Shown here: piece after piece, positions 1 through 8,342 of the stretch
Layout: each line of letters opens with the position of its first letter
How positions within the stretch are numbered: the stretch's first letter is position 1
Assembly (NCBI GenBank): GCA_037133475.1
Contig: JBAXOB010000008.1
Span: forward strand, 1-64,000
Reading direction: 5' to 3'
Source: CAIVAT01 sp037133475
Lineage (GTDB): Bacteria; Bacteroidota; Bacteroidia; Bacteroidales; FEN-979
Length of the DNA: 64,000 nucleotides
Program-made: the position numbers and the translations under genes
Notes under the pieces: generated by a model
The model's database searches: none
What the model was told of the DNA's origin: nothing
The model's input: only the letters and a program-made list of their open reading frames with translations

Positions 1-54
1 CCCCCAACCTGCTGATCCGTAGTCAGCTACTCTATTCAGTTGAGCTATGGGGCC
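1..54 (-). tRNA. tRNA-Arg (anticodon ACG), partial
   Basis: On the minus strand the 5' end is at 54. The acceptor strand GGCCCCA is followed by T8 and A9, a D stem GCTC/GAGT, and an anticodon stem GCTGA/TCAGC around the loop CTACGGA. The anticodon ACG lies at 18-20. The variable loop begins with AGGTT and the T stem starts with GGGGG, then the window ends, so the 3' part is missing. A TAnnTTTG element 14 nt upstream supports transcription away from the cluster at 157. Confidence 0.9.
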
Positions 55-67
55 ATTTTCGAGGGTG

Positions 68-75
68 CAAAGATA
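68..75 (-). promoter_or_regulatory. -7 promoter element of the tRNA-Arg gene
   Basis: Read on the minus strand the bases are TATCTTTG, an exact match to the Bacteroidota TAnnTTTG element. It lies 14 nt upstream of the tRNA 5' end. No clear -33 TTG was seen. Confidence 0.6.
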
Positions 76-97
76 ACACTTTTTTCAAAATATATTC

Positions 98-105
98 TAC
101 CTTTG
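98..105 (+). promoter_or_regulatory. -7 promoter element of the polyene cluster
   Basis: TACCTTTG is an exact TAnnTTTG match 51 nt upstream of the ammonia-lyase start. It is divergent from the tRNA promoter in the same gap and probably starts the transcript of the first cluster genes. No convincing -33 TTG is present. Confidence 0.6.
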
Positions 106-156
106 TAAATTAGATTTCAGGAAGAATGGAACGAACAGCAATAAGGAATTGAAACG

Positions 157-1716
157 ATGATACGCGTAGGACTACAACAGCTTTCCACAGATGATTTCCA
201 TAAGATACTTTTCCTGGATGAAAAGATTGAACTTGTCCCGGAGGCAGTCGAAAGGGTCGATGCCAACTACCGGTTTTTGAAAGAGTTTGCCAAAGGAAAG
301 GTGATCTATGGCATCAATACCGGTCTCGGTCCGATGGCGCAATATAAGATCAACGGGAACAGCGAACTGCAGCTTCAGTACAATCTTATCCGCAGTCACT
401 GCTCAGGATGCGGCACCCCGCTTCCCGCCATGTATGCCAGGGCAACCATGCTTGCCAGGCTTAACACCTTCATGCAGGCCAGGTCGGGCATCCATGTCGA
501 GGTTGTTGAATTGCTCAGTGAACTGATCAACCGGAACATCAACCCATTTATCCCCGAACATGGGGGCGTGGGAGCCAGCGGAGACCTGGTTCAGTTAGCC
601 CATCTTGCCCTCAACCTGATCGGCGAAGGGGAAATGTGGTACCATGGCAGCCTGCAGCCTGCTGAAAAGGTTTTTCAGGAGGAAAAGCTGACGCCCGTAA
701 CCATGCATATCCGCGAAGGACTGTCGCTGATCAATGGCACCTCGGCCATGACCGGCATCGGTTTGATCAATATCATCCACGCCCGGAACCTGCTCGACTG
801 GTCTATCCTGGCATCCTCCATGATCAACGAGATCGTGGAATCCTATGATGACCATTTTTCAGAAGGGCTGAATAAGGTCAAAATGCATTACGGACAAAAC
901 CAGGTTGCCCGCCTCATGCGGACCATTCTTCAGGGCAGCGGGCTGATCCGTCACCGTGCCGACCATCTTTATAACGGTACGACGGGCGATGTTGAGATAT
1001 TTTCCCATAAGGTCCAGGAATATTACTCCATCCGGTGTGTTCCCCAGGTGCTCGGGCCCATTCTTGACACGATCCTGAATGCGGCGCTGGTATTGACCAA
1101 CGAGGTCAACTCCTCCAACGACAACCCGATCATCGACAGCGAGGGTGGCAATGTGTTCCATGGCGGGAATTTCCACGGGGATTATGTCGCCCTGGAGATG
1201 GATAAACTGAAAATAGCCATAACAAAGCTGTCCATGCTCTCGGAACGGCAACTGAACTACCTGATGAATGATAAGCTGAACCAGAAACTGCCTCCGTTTA
1301 TCAATCTCGGGAAACTCGGTTTTAACCTGGGCATGCAGGGGATGCAGTTTACGGCCGTTTCGACGGTAGCCGAAAATCAAACGCTGAGCTTTCCCATGTC
1401 GATTCACAGCATTACCAACAACAACGACAACCAGGATATCGTCAGCATGGGGGCCAACGCCGCCATGATGACCAAACGGGTGATCGATCATACCTATATC
1501 GTGTGCTCCATCCAGATGATTGCAATCCTGCAGGCCATCGACTTTTTAAAGATCAGGCCCAGTCTTTCACCCTTTTCCTGTAAAACCTTTGATGCGCTTC
1601 GGGCGATTGTTCCAAAATTCACCGAAGACACCACCAAATACAGGGAAATCCGGCTCATTGCAGACTATATGATGAAAAGCAGGCCCGAATTTGAACTGAC
1701 CGGAAAAACCTGTTGA
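157..1716 (+). CDS. Aromatic amino acid (tyrosine/histidine) ammonia-lyase
   Basis: This 519-aa protein belongs to the MIO-dependent ammonia-lyase family, which eliminates ammonia from tyrosine, histidine or phenylalanine. The MIO-forming A140-S141-G142 sits in GGVGASGDL, and the catalytic Tyr region reads YGINTGLGP (residues 51-59). The usual specificity position reads S80-H81, which is classically a histidine signature. However, tyrosine lyases of flavobacterial flexirubin clusters, as far as I recall, carry the same pair, and the sequence resembles those more than HutH. As first gene of a KS-rich cluster it most likely supplies 4-hydroxycinnamate as the aryl starter. No hutU, hutI or hutG is nearby, which argues against histidine catabolism. 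Tyrosine specificity is inferred. Confidence 0.85.
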   Translation: MIRVGLQQLSTDDFHKILFLDEKIELVPEAVERVDANYRFLKEFAKGKVIYGINTGLGPMAQYKINGNSELQLQYNLIRSHCSGCGTPLPAMYARATMLARLNTFMQARSGIHVEVVELLSELINRNINPFIPEHGGVGASGDLVQLAHLALNLIGEGEMWYHGSLQPAEKVFQEEKLTPVTMHIREGLSLINGTSAMTGIGLINIIHARNLLDWSILASSMINEIVESYDDHFSEGLNKVKMHYGQNQVARLMRTILQGSGLIRHRADHLYNGTTGDVEIFSHKVQEYYSIRCVPQVLGPILDTILNAALVLTNEVNSSNDNPIIDSEGGNVFHGGNFHGDYVALEMDKLKIAITKLSMLSERQLNYLMNDKLNQKLPPFINLGKLGFNLGMQGMQFTAVSTVAENQTLSFPMSIHSITNNNDNQDIVSMGANAAMMTKRVIDHTYIVCSIQMIAILQAIDFLKIRPSLSPFSCKTFDALRAIVPKFTEDTTKYREIRLIADYMMKSRPEFELTGKTC

Positions 1717-1755
1717 TATAAAGCATATACCATTTACGATTTCAAACCAGAACTG

Positions 1756-2484
1756 ATGAATTTCGCACTCGTTACGGGTGGCTCAAGGGGAATCGGCAGG
1801 GCCATTTCCATAAAACTTGCCGCCATGGGCTACCAGGTCCTGATCAATTACAACACCAATCAGCCGGAGGCGGAAACGACCCTGGGGCTTGTACGCGGGC
1901 AGGGCAGCGACGGGGAGATCATCAAGTTTGATGTTTCCCGGCAGGAGGAGGTTGAACAGGCCCTGGAACAGTGGCAATCGGCCCATGAGGGGGAATATAT
2001 CAGCGTTCTCGTTAACAATGCCGGTATCCGCAAGGATGCACTGGTGATGTGGATGAAAAATGAGGAATGGCATGATGTCATCAATACCAACCTCCACAGT
2101 TTTCTTTACCTCACCCGGCACCTGGTGAAGGATATGATTCTTAAAAAGTGGGGCAGGATCATCAATGTTGTATCGCTCTCAGGGGTAAAAGGCTTGCCCG
2201 GGCAAGCCAACTACTCGGCCGCCAAGGCCGGTATGATCGGGGCGACCAAAGCCCTGGCACAGGAGGTCGCCAAGAAAAACGTCACTGTGAATGCCGTTGC
2301 TCCCGGATATGTCAGGACCGACATGACCCGCGACCTTGACGAAACGCAGCTTAAGGCCATGATCCCGGCAGGCCGCTTCGGCAAGCCTGAAGAGGTGGCG
2401 GCGGTCGTCGGTTTCCTTGCCTCCGCCGAGGCCTCCTATGTGACAGGGGCCGTTATCAATGTGAATGGCGGACTTTATACCTAG
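1756..2484 (+). CDS. fabG: 3-oxoacyl-ACP reductase (FabG-like SDR)
   Basis: A 242-aa short-chain dehydrogenase that reduces 3-oxoacyl-ACP to 3-hydroxyacyl-ACP with NADPH. The N-terminal nucleotide motif TGGSRGIG, the NNAG motif, and the catalytic Ser and Tyr-x3-Lys (VVSLSG and NYSAAKAG) are all visible. Length is normal for FabG. It starts 39 nt after the ammonia-lyase and is the only ketoreductase in the cluster, so it probably serves every round of polyene extension. It could alternatively be a housekeeping FabG, but the setting favours the cluster role. Confidence 0.9.
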   Translation: MNFALVTGGSRGIGRAISIKLAAMGYQVLINYNTNQPEAETTLGLVRGQGSDGEIIKFDVSRQEEVEQALEQWQSAHEGEYISVLVNNAGIRKDALVMWMKNEEWHDVINTNLHSFLYLTRHLVKDMILKKWGRIINVVSLSGVKGLPGQANYSAAKAGMIGATKALAQEVAKKNVTVNAVAPGYVRTDMTRDLDETQLKAMIPAGRFGKPEEVAAVVGFLASAEASYVTGAVINVNGGLYT

Positions 2485-2488
2485 AAAA

Positions 2489-2572
2489 GAATATCGAATA
2501 AAGAATATCGAATAAAGAATATCGAATAAAGGATATCGAATAAAGAATATCGAATAAAGAATATCGAATATT
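2489..2572 (+). repeat. Heptamer tandem repeat (GAATATC GAATAAA)
   Basis: Twelve heptamers alternate as GAATATC and GAATAAA, giving six 14-bp units. One unit has a G for A change and the last ends in TT. The tract starts 4 nt after the fabG stop codon and fills much of the 152-nt gap before the next ketosynthase. A related GAA-phased heptamer tract occurs at 57714-57783. Confidence 0.9.
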
Positions 2573-2636
2573 GAATGAATATTGAAGGATGATTTGTAAC
2601 AGTTTCCAGGCTGTCCTTCCAACTTTCCACTAAACT

Positions 2637-3857
2637 ATGCACAGAGTCGTCATAACGGGTATGGGTATCTATTCCGTGATCGGGAAGAATCTCGCGGAGG
2701 TCAAAAAATCATTATATGAGGGGCGATCGGGAATTGTCTTTGATCCTGTGAGGAAGGCGATGGGGTTCCGTTCGGGGTTAACCGGCATGGTTGACAGGCC
2801 TGTGCTTAAACCGGTGCTTGACCGGCGGATGCGCATCGGGTTGCCCGTACAGGGGGAGTATGCCTATATTTCGACCCTCGAAGCGCTGCAGCATGCGGGG
2901 ATTGAACAATCGTACCTGGATGCGCATGAAGTCGGGATCCTTTTCGGCAACGACAGTTCGGCCGTCCCTGTGGTCGAATCAGTGGATATTCTGCGCCAGA
3001 AAAAGGATACCATGATGATCGGGTCGGGCCATATTTTTCAATCGATGAATTCGACCGTATCGATGAACCTGTCGGTAATCTTCAGGCTCAAAGGAGTGAA
3101 TTTCACCATCAGCGGCGCCTGTGCCAGTGGTTCTCATGCCATCGGGATCGGGTACCTGCTGATAAAACAGGGATTACAGGAGATGATTATCTGTGGCGGC
3201 GCCCAGGAGATCAACCCCGAATCCACCGCCAGTTTTGATGCCTTGAATGCCTTTTCCATTCGCGAGTCGGAACCGGCAAAGGCTTCGCGTCCGTTCGACC
3301 GCGATCGCGACGGGCTGGTCCCAAGCGGGGGAGCCGCAACGGTGATCATTGAAAGTTATGAATCCGCCATCAAACGGGGAGCACACATTTTCGGCGAGGT
3401 GATCGGTTACGGGTTTTCATCCAATGGCGAGCATATTTCGATGCCAAATGTTGAAGGACCTGTCAGGGCCATGCAGAAAGCTATCCTGGATGCAGGCATC
3501 TCATCGTCGGAAATCGCCTATATCAATGCCCATGCAACCTCCACACCTGCCGGCGACAGCAATGAAGCCAAATCCATTAATATGGTCTTCGGGAGCGCGC
3601 GCCCGCTGATCAGCAGCACCAAGTCGATGACCGGGCATGAAATGTGGATGGGCGGTGCCAGCGAGGTGATCTATTCGACACTCATGATGAACAACGGGTT
3701 CATTGCCCCCAACATAAACCTGGAAAACAGGGATGAGGATTCCGAAAAACTTAATATTGCCACAACAACCATCCCCTGCGATTTCGGGACCTTCCTCTCC
3801 AATTCGTTCGGATTTGGCGGTACAAATTCCTCCCTGATCATCAGGAAAGTTTTATAA
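2637..3857 (+). CDS. Beta-ketoacyl-ACP synthase (FabF-like) 1
   Basis: A 406-aa decarboxylative condensing enzyme of the thiolase fold. The triad is complete: C162 in SGACASG, H299 in INAHATST, and H334 in MTGHEMW, with K329 in the SSTKS motif. It differs clearly from the two KS/CLF-paired ketosynthases further on and has no adjacent chain-length factor. It may act in starter loading, first condensation or a fatty-acid branch; its precise step cannot be read from sequence. The upstream gap holds the heptamer tract and no clear promoter. Confidence 0.88.
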   Translation: MHRVVITGMGIYSVIGKNLAEVKKSLYEGRSGIVFDPVRKAMGFRSGLTGMVDRPVLKPVLDRRMRIGLPVQGEYAYISTLEALQHAGIEQSYLDAHEVGILFGNDSSAVPVVESVDILRQKKDTMMIGSGHIFQSMNSTVSMNLSVIFRLKGVNFTISGACASGSHAIGIGYLLIKQGLQEMIICGGAQEINPESTASFDALNAFSIRESEPAKASRPFDRDRDGLVPSGGAATVIIESYESAIKRGAHIFGEVIGYGFSSNGEHISMPNVEGPVRAMQKAILDAGISSSEIAYINAHATSTPAGDSNEAKSINMVFGSARPLISSTKSMTGHEMWMGGASEVIYSTLMMNNGFIAPNINLENRDEDSEKLNIATTTIPCDFGTFLSNSFGFGGTNSSLIIRKVL

Positions 3858-3930
3858 TCCACTAATTTCATGCCGGTTACAACCTTTTTTACCAACCTGC
3901 ATTTCTTTTAACAGGCATGGATAAAATCAT

Positions 3931-3938
3931 TATTTTTG
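3931..3938 (+). promoter_or_regulatory. Candidate -7 promoter element before the first ACP
   Basis: TATTTTTG matches TAnnTTTG, with TTTA at 3907-3910 (a weak TTTG) 20 bp upstream. It lies 22 nt before the ACP start, in the 103-nt gap after the ketosynthase, and could start a second transcript. Confidence 0.45.
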
Positions 3939-3960
3939 CACCGGTTAAGTAATCCATACG

Positions 3961-4209
3961 ATGCAGAAAGATGAGATGATCAGGAAATTAAACCAGCTCC
4001 TGGTCGATGAAATTGAAATAGATGAAGCAAGGATTAATCCTGCCGCAGAGTTGAAAAAAGATCTCGGGATCGACAGCCTCGATTTTGTCGACCTCTTTGT
4101 GATCATTGAAAACAATTTTGGATTTAAAATGAAGGCCGAAGAGATGGCCGACGTTCGGACACTGGATGATTTTTACCTGTACATTTACAACCGCTGCAAT
4201 CAAAACTGA
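3961..4209 (+). CDS. Acyl carrier protein 1
   Basis: An 82-aa acyl carrier protein. The phosphopantetheine attachment site is S39 in LGIDSLDFVDL, followed by the usual acidic helix II. It carries growing acyl chains for the cluster's condensing, reducing and dehydrating enzymes. One of two ACPs in the cluster (the other is at 11906); in known aryl-polyene systems the two ACPs have separate jobs. It has its own candidate promoter and is followed after 61 nt by the radical SAM gene. Confidence 0.92.
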   Translation: MQKDEMIRKLNQLLVDEIEIDEARINPAAELKKDLGIDSLDFVDLFVIIENNFGFKMKAEEMADVRTLDDFYLYIYNRCNQN

Positions 4210-4270
4210 TCTGGTTGTCGGACATGAAATTTCAGCATGAAGAAATTTGCCCGGGTAACGAAAAACTGAC

Positions 4271-5629
4271 ATGTACAGGAAAAAGTTGCTTTTCGTTTCA
4301 GCCAACAGATATGCTCACCCCTACCCTGTTTACCCGTTGGGTATCTCTTACCTTATTGCCTACCTGAACGAATACCTGCCGGATTACCAGGTGAAAATTT
4401 TCGATTTCAACCTGCACACCGGCGACGAATTCATGACCTTTCTCCGGGATTACACGCCTGACTACATTGCCTTGTCGCTCCGTAATATCGATGATGTTGA
4501 CTCGTTGAAAAGAGAATGTTTTGTCGATGGATACCGGTCGATTGTCGCCATGATCAGGCAAACACCGGGTATACCGCTGATCATCGGCGGATCCGCCTTT
4601 TCCATCTATCCCCGGGAGCTTTTTTCCCTGTATAATCCCGATTTCGGGATCCAGGGTGAGGGGGAAGAAAGCCTCTTCCACCTGCTGGTCAGCCTCGATA
4701 CCGGGGTGCCTGATCTGACGATCGAGGGGCTTGTATACCGGAATGGAGAGGAGATCCGCATAAACACCCGCGAACATTTTATTAAAACCCCCGGCCTTGC
4801 CTTCGATCCTGAACTCCTGCCCTATTACTGGACCAAGGCCGGGATGGTCAACATACAGACAAAGCGGGGGTGTCCCTACCACTGTATTTATTGTACCTAC
4901 CCGTTGATCGAGGGTTCAAAAGTCAGGACGCAGGATCCCGGCAAAATCATTGAAACACTGAAGAATCTCTATGCCAGCCACCAGATAGACCATGTCTTTT
5001 TCACCGATTCGGTATTCAACATCAGCAATGACTTTAACGTTAAACTGGCAAAAAAAATCATTGCCTCGAAGTTGCCGATCCGCTGGGGCGCCTATTTTTC
5101 ACCCCATAACCTTTCGTTGGAAAACCTGAGGTTATTTGCAGATGCAGGGCTGACGCACATTGAATTCGGCACCGAATCCCTGTCGGATGCCACGTTGAAA
5201 CTTTATGGCAAAAAATTCAGCTCTGCAGATGTGCTGCGGGTCTCCGATTACTGTAACCAGGCCGGGATTTACTTCTGTCATTTTATGATCATCGGGGGGT
5301 ATGGTGAAACGGAAGCTTCGGTCAATGAAAGTTTCGACAACTCAAGGCACATTGAAAACACAGTATTTTTTCCCTATATCGGTATGCGGATCTATCCCGG
5401 GACAGTTTTACAGAAAAAAGCGATCCGGCAGGGATTGATCAGGGCGGATGATGACCTTTTGCAGCCGGTATACTACCTTGCGGAGGGAATCAATTACGAA
5501 ACACTTCGGGAGCGGGCCCGACAGACAGGCCGCAGATGGGTTTTCCCCGATGAAGACCTCGCTGTCATCGCCGGCAAACTGAGAAGCAAAAACAGGAAAG
5601 GATCCCTATGGCATTACCTGAAACAATAA
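4271..5629 (+). CDS. B12-binding radical SAM protein of lipid/polyene biosynthesis
   Basis: A 452-aa protein with an N-terminal cobalamin-binding-like Rossmann domain (about 1-170) and a radical SAM barrel. The [4Fe-4S] ligands are C201, C205 and C208 in KRGCPYHCIYC. Enzymes with this layout often methylate unreactive carbons or rearrange substrates. The canonical DxHxxG cobalamin-ligand motif is not evident, so B12 may bind base-off without a protein histidine. The gene overlaps the dehydratase by 22 nt, so the two are probably translationally coupled. The substrate is unknown; modification of the aryl head or polyene chain is a guess. Confidence 0.82.
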   Translation: MYRKKLLFVSANRYAHPYPVYPLGISYLIAYLNEYLPDYQVKIFDFNLHTGDEFMTFLRDYTPDYIALSLRNIDDVDSLKRECFVDGYRSIVAMIRQTPGIPLIIGGSAFSIYPRELFSLYNPDFGIQGEGEESLFHLLVSLDTGVPDLTIEGLVYRNGEEIRINTREHFIKTPGLAFDPELLPYYWTKAGMVNIQTKRGCPYHCIYCTYPLIEGSKVRTQDPGKIIETLKNLYASHQIDHVFFTDSVFNISNDFNVKLAKKIIASKLPIRWGAYFSPHNLSLENLRLFADAGLTHIEFGTESLSDATLKLYGKKFSSADVLRVSDYCNQAGIYFCHFMIIGGYGETEASVNESFDNSRHIENTVFFPYIGMRIYPGTVLQKKAIRQGLIRADDDLLQPVYYLAEGINYETLRERARQTGRRWVFPDEDLAVIAGKLRSKNRKGSLWHYLKQ

Positions 5630-6039
5630 ATATCCCGCAAAAACCGCCCATGGTGATGGTTGACCGACTGGTTGAACTTACGGAAACCTCCATCGTAACC
5701 TCTTTCATGATCCGGGAAGACAACCTTTTTTGTGAAAACGGGAAATTCCGGGAACCTGGACTGGTTGAAAACATGGCCCAGACGGCGGCAGCCGGCACTG
5801 GAGCCAGGCTGGCGGGTGACGGGAGCAGCGCACCGCTGGGATTTATAGGTGGAATCAGGAACCTTACCATTGTTGAGCTCCCGCCAGCCGGCCAGGAGAT
5901 CAGCACCCGCGTTACCATCCTGCACCAGGTCTTTGATGCCACGATTGTGCTGGGTGAAGTTTTCCTCTCCAACCGGCTGATCGCCTCAGGTGAATTGAAA
6001 ATTTTCCTTCAGCGCAAAGAGCCGGCAGTGGATTCGTGA
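5608..6039 (+). CDS. 3-hydroxyacyl-ACP dehydratase (FabZ/ApeP-like hotdog)
   Basis: A 143-aa hotdog-fold protein. The helix motif GLVENMAQTAAA with catalytic-type E54 and the N-terminal PPMVMVDRL motif identify the FabZ-like family. In FabZ the residues before PPM usually include His (PHRxP); here they are Gln-Lys, as is common in divergent polyene-cluster dehydratases. It should dehydrate 3-hydroxyacyl-ACP to the trans-2-enoyl form. With no enoyl reductase in the cluster, repeated cycles would leave conjugated double bonds. It overlaps the upstream radical SAM gene. Confidence 0.8.
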   Translation: MALPETINIPQKPPMVMVDRLVELTETSIVTSFMIREDNLFCENGKFREPGLVENMAQTAAAGTGARLAGDGSSAPLGFIGGIRNLTIVELPPAGQEISTRVTILHQVFDATIVLGEVFLSNRLIASGELKIFLQRKEPAVDS

Positions 6040-6152
6040 GATTCAGCTGAATGCTTTTTCAGGTGAGAAGCGGGTGATTTACGATACGACCAAAGAGGAT
6101 TTTCCCTAACTTGGCCTGCTGAAACACAACCAGGGGTTAACAGATCAATTTT

Positions 6153-6548
6153 ATGGAAGAAAATCAAAACAGGGTATATAAAAACGGGGAGATGGGCAAG
6201 TTCCGCGAACTCTCCTATTCCTACAATGAGGGCGGTTCGTTTGAAAAAACCGTTGGTTTTCACGGAGAAGCCGACCGTGTGGTGCTGGAACAGGCCTGGG
6301 ACCTTTTCAAAGAGCGGATTGAAGATGCACGGCAGCGGGTTTTGTCGGGAAAAGCAAGCCCTATCGTATTTTATATGGAAAAGAACCTGCTCGACCCGCT
6401 AAACCTGTCGATGATGTCCGGCATTTCATTGTGGCGGGTCAAATGGCATTGCAAACCTGCATCATTTAAAAGACTCGGCAATAAAACTTTGCAAAAATAT
6501 GCCGCTGCATTCAACCTTACTATTGATCAACTCCGCAGCGTTGATTAG
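6153..6548 (+). CDS. Small hypothetical protein with HTH-like C-terminus
   Basis: A 131-aa soluble protein with no recognised family. Residues about 80-131 (from LSMMSGISLW to TIDQLRSV) follow the spacing of a Cro/C1-type helix-turn-helix, which would suit a local regulator, although arginine-rich DNA-contact positions are not obvious. The N-terminal half is charged and helical around residues 45-70. It lies between the dehydratase (113-nt gap) and the BtrH-like gene (14-nt gap) and is clearly part of the cluster. A structural or accessory role is equally possible. Confidence 0.6.
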   Translation: MEENQNRVYKNGEMGKFRELSYSYNEGGSFEKTVGFHGEADRVVLEQAWDLFKERIEDARQRVLSGKASPIVFYMEKNLLDPLNLSMMSGISLWRVKWHCKPASFKRLGNKTLQKYAAAFNLTIDQLRSVD

Positions 6549-6562
6549 TTAATTTTATTTTT

Positions 6563-7588
6563 ATGGAAGCTTCGAAAACAATTATTCCTTATCAACACAG
6601 GCAGGCAGGCCATTGCGAAAGCGGGGCAACTTCAAACCTGTTTCATTTTAACGGGCTCGACATCTCTGAGCCTATGGCCTTCGGCATAGGAAATGGACTT
6701 TATTTCAGCTATATCCCATTTCTGAAGATCCAGTTTGCACCCATGATCTCTTTCAGAAACCTGCCCAATACGGTGTTTAAACGGTCAACAGATTACCTGG
6801 GAGTGGAGGCAACCGTTGTTAAAAAGATCAAAGACCCGAAGGAGGCGATGGAGATGCTTGACCGCAACCTTGAAAAAGGAATCCCCACGGGATGCCAGGT
6901 CGGTGTTTTCCAGCTGACATTTTTTCCACCGGAATACCGGATGCACTATAACATGCACAACCTGGTGGTCTTTGGCAGGGAGGGCAACAACTACCATGTG
7001 AGCGACACGGTGATGGAGTTTCCCCAGCTCATATCCTATGAAGACCTGCTGCGGGTTCGTTATGCAAAAGGGGCTTTCGCCCCGCAGGGCAAGATGTACT
7101 GGATAAACCATGCCATTGAAAACCCGGTTGATTTGAAACCTGCAATAATAAAGGGAATAAAGAAAACTGTTTATGAAATGACAGGGATCCCTTTTCCGCT
7201 CATAGGGGTGAAAGGATTGCGCTGGATGGCTCGCGACCTGAAGAAATGGCAAAAAAAACACGGCAACGACAAGGCCTCATTTTATCTCGGACAGATCCTG
7301 CGGATGGCCGAGGATTTCGGTACCGGGGGGGCCGGTTTCCGTTACATTTACGGCGCCTTCCTGAAGGAAGCAGGAGAACTTTTCGACCATCATGAGCAAT
7401 TACTGGAGGCCTCTGATATGATGGGAAAAACAGCCAACAAATGGCGTGAATTCACCTATATGGGAGCAAGAAATTGTAAAAACCGTGCAAAGCCTGAAGA
7501 AGATTATGGCACCCTTTCTGAAAAACTGCTGGAGATCGCAGCCGACGAACAGAGGGTTTATGATAAACTTAAACACATAAAATTTTAA
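6563..7588 (+). CDS. BtrH-like acyltransferase (BtrH N-terminal plus DUF4872 type)
   Basis: A 341-aa protein whose N-terminus HRQAGHCESGAT contains C18 in the position of the papain-like nucleophile of the BtrH N-terminal family, followed by the expected glycine-rich and aromatic stretches. In butirosin biosynthesis BtrH moves an acyl group from an ACP to an amine. By analogy it could transfer the finished polyene from ACP to an amine or alcohol acceptor, giving an alternative to hydrolytic release. It overlaps the ABC ATPase start by 1 nt, tying acyl transfer to export. Family assignment is from motif memory; the acceptor is unknown. Confidence 0.7.
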   Translation: MEASKTIIPYQHRQAGHCESGATSNLFHFNGLDISEPMAFGIGNGLYFSYIPFLKIQFAPMISFRNLPNTVFKRSTDYLGVEATVVKKIKDPKEAMEMLDRNLEKGIPTGCQVGVFQLTFFPPEYRMHYNMHNLVVFGREGNNYHVSDTVMEFPQLISYEDLLRVRYAKGAFAPQGKMYWINHAIENPVDLKPAIIKGIKKTVYEMTGIPFPLIGVKGLRWMARDLKKWQKKHGNDKASFYLGQILRMAEDFGTGGAGFRYIYGAFLKEAGELFDHHEQLLEASDMMGKTANKWREFTYMGARNCKNRAKPEEDYGTLSEKLLEIAADEQRVYDKLKHIKF

Positions 7589-8340
7589 TGCCCGCGCTAC
7601 CCATCATCGAGATCAGGGAACTGACGAAAACATACAAAGGCTCGGATGAACCTGCAATCAGGTCAATTTCCCTCGACATATACCCAAATGAGATTTTCGG
7701 TTTACTGGGCCCAAACGGCGCCGGAAAGACCACGACCCTCTCCATCCTGTGCGGCTTGTTCCCCGCCACCAAAGGCAATGTGACCATCGACGGGCTGGAT
7801 ATCGGCCGCCATACTGAAAAAATCAAACAAATCATCGGTGTTGTCCCCCAGGATATCGCCCTCTATCCCACCCTTACGGGAAGAGAAAACCTGACCTTTT
7901 TCGGCAATATGTATGGTTTGTCAGGTTCGCTGTTGCGCGAACGTATTGACCATTACCTGCATGAATTCGGACTGGAGAAGCATGCCAGCAAGCTGGTCAG
8001 CAAATATTCCGGTGGCATGAAACGCCGGGTAAACCTGATCGCAGGATTGCTGCATGACCCGAAAATACTGTTCCTTGACGAACCCACGGTGGGCATCGAT
8101 GTCCAGTCGCGGGTGGTGATCCTGGAATACCTGAAGGAGTTGAACAGGAAAGGGGTTACCATCATCTATACATCGCATTACATGGAGGAGGCTGAGCACC
8201 TGTGTTCCAGGGTGGCCATTATCGACCGCGGGAACATCATCTCGCTGGGGAATCCGAAAGAGTTGCTTGAAGGACATCCTGAGTTTAAAAACCTGGAAAA
8301 TGTCTTTATTCATCTGACTGGGAAAGACATGAGGGATTGA
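7588..8340 (+). CDS. ABC transporter ATP-binding protein
   Basis: A 250-aa nucleotide-binding subunit. The Walker A motif GPNGAGKTT, Q-loop (VVPQD), signature YSGGMKRR, Walker B ILFLDEPT and the switch His in TSHYMEE are all present. It is of the ABC-2/drug-export class and forms a half transporter with the permease that starts 2 nt later. Its place between the acyltransferase and thioesterase genes suggests export or membrane translocation of the cluster's lipid product. The start codon overlaps the stop of the BtrH-like gene. Confidence 0.92.
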   Translation: MPALPIIEIRELTKTYKGSDEPAIRSISLDIYPNEIFGLLGPNGAGKTTTLSILCGLFPATKGNVTIDGLDIGRHTEKIKQIIGVVPQDIALYPTLTGRENLTFFGNMYGLSGSLLRERIDHYLHEFGLEKHASKLVSKYSGGMKRRVNLIAGLLHDPKILFLDEPTVGIDVQSRVVILEYLKELNRKGVTIIYTSHYMEEAEHLCSRVAIIDRGNIISLGNPKELLEGHPEFKNLENVFIHLTGKDMRD

Positions 8341-8342
8341 CC

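Noticed and set aside
1..157. tRNA next to a biosynthetic cluster as a genomic-island boundary
   Set aside because: The cluster faces the 5' end of the tRNA; islands normally insert at the 3' end. No integrase or direct repeat was seen.
6041..6052. Perfect 12-bp palindrome ATTCAGCTGAAT followed by GCTTTTTC as a terminator
   Set aside because: The stem is short and AT-rich, and the cluster genes continue in the same direction.
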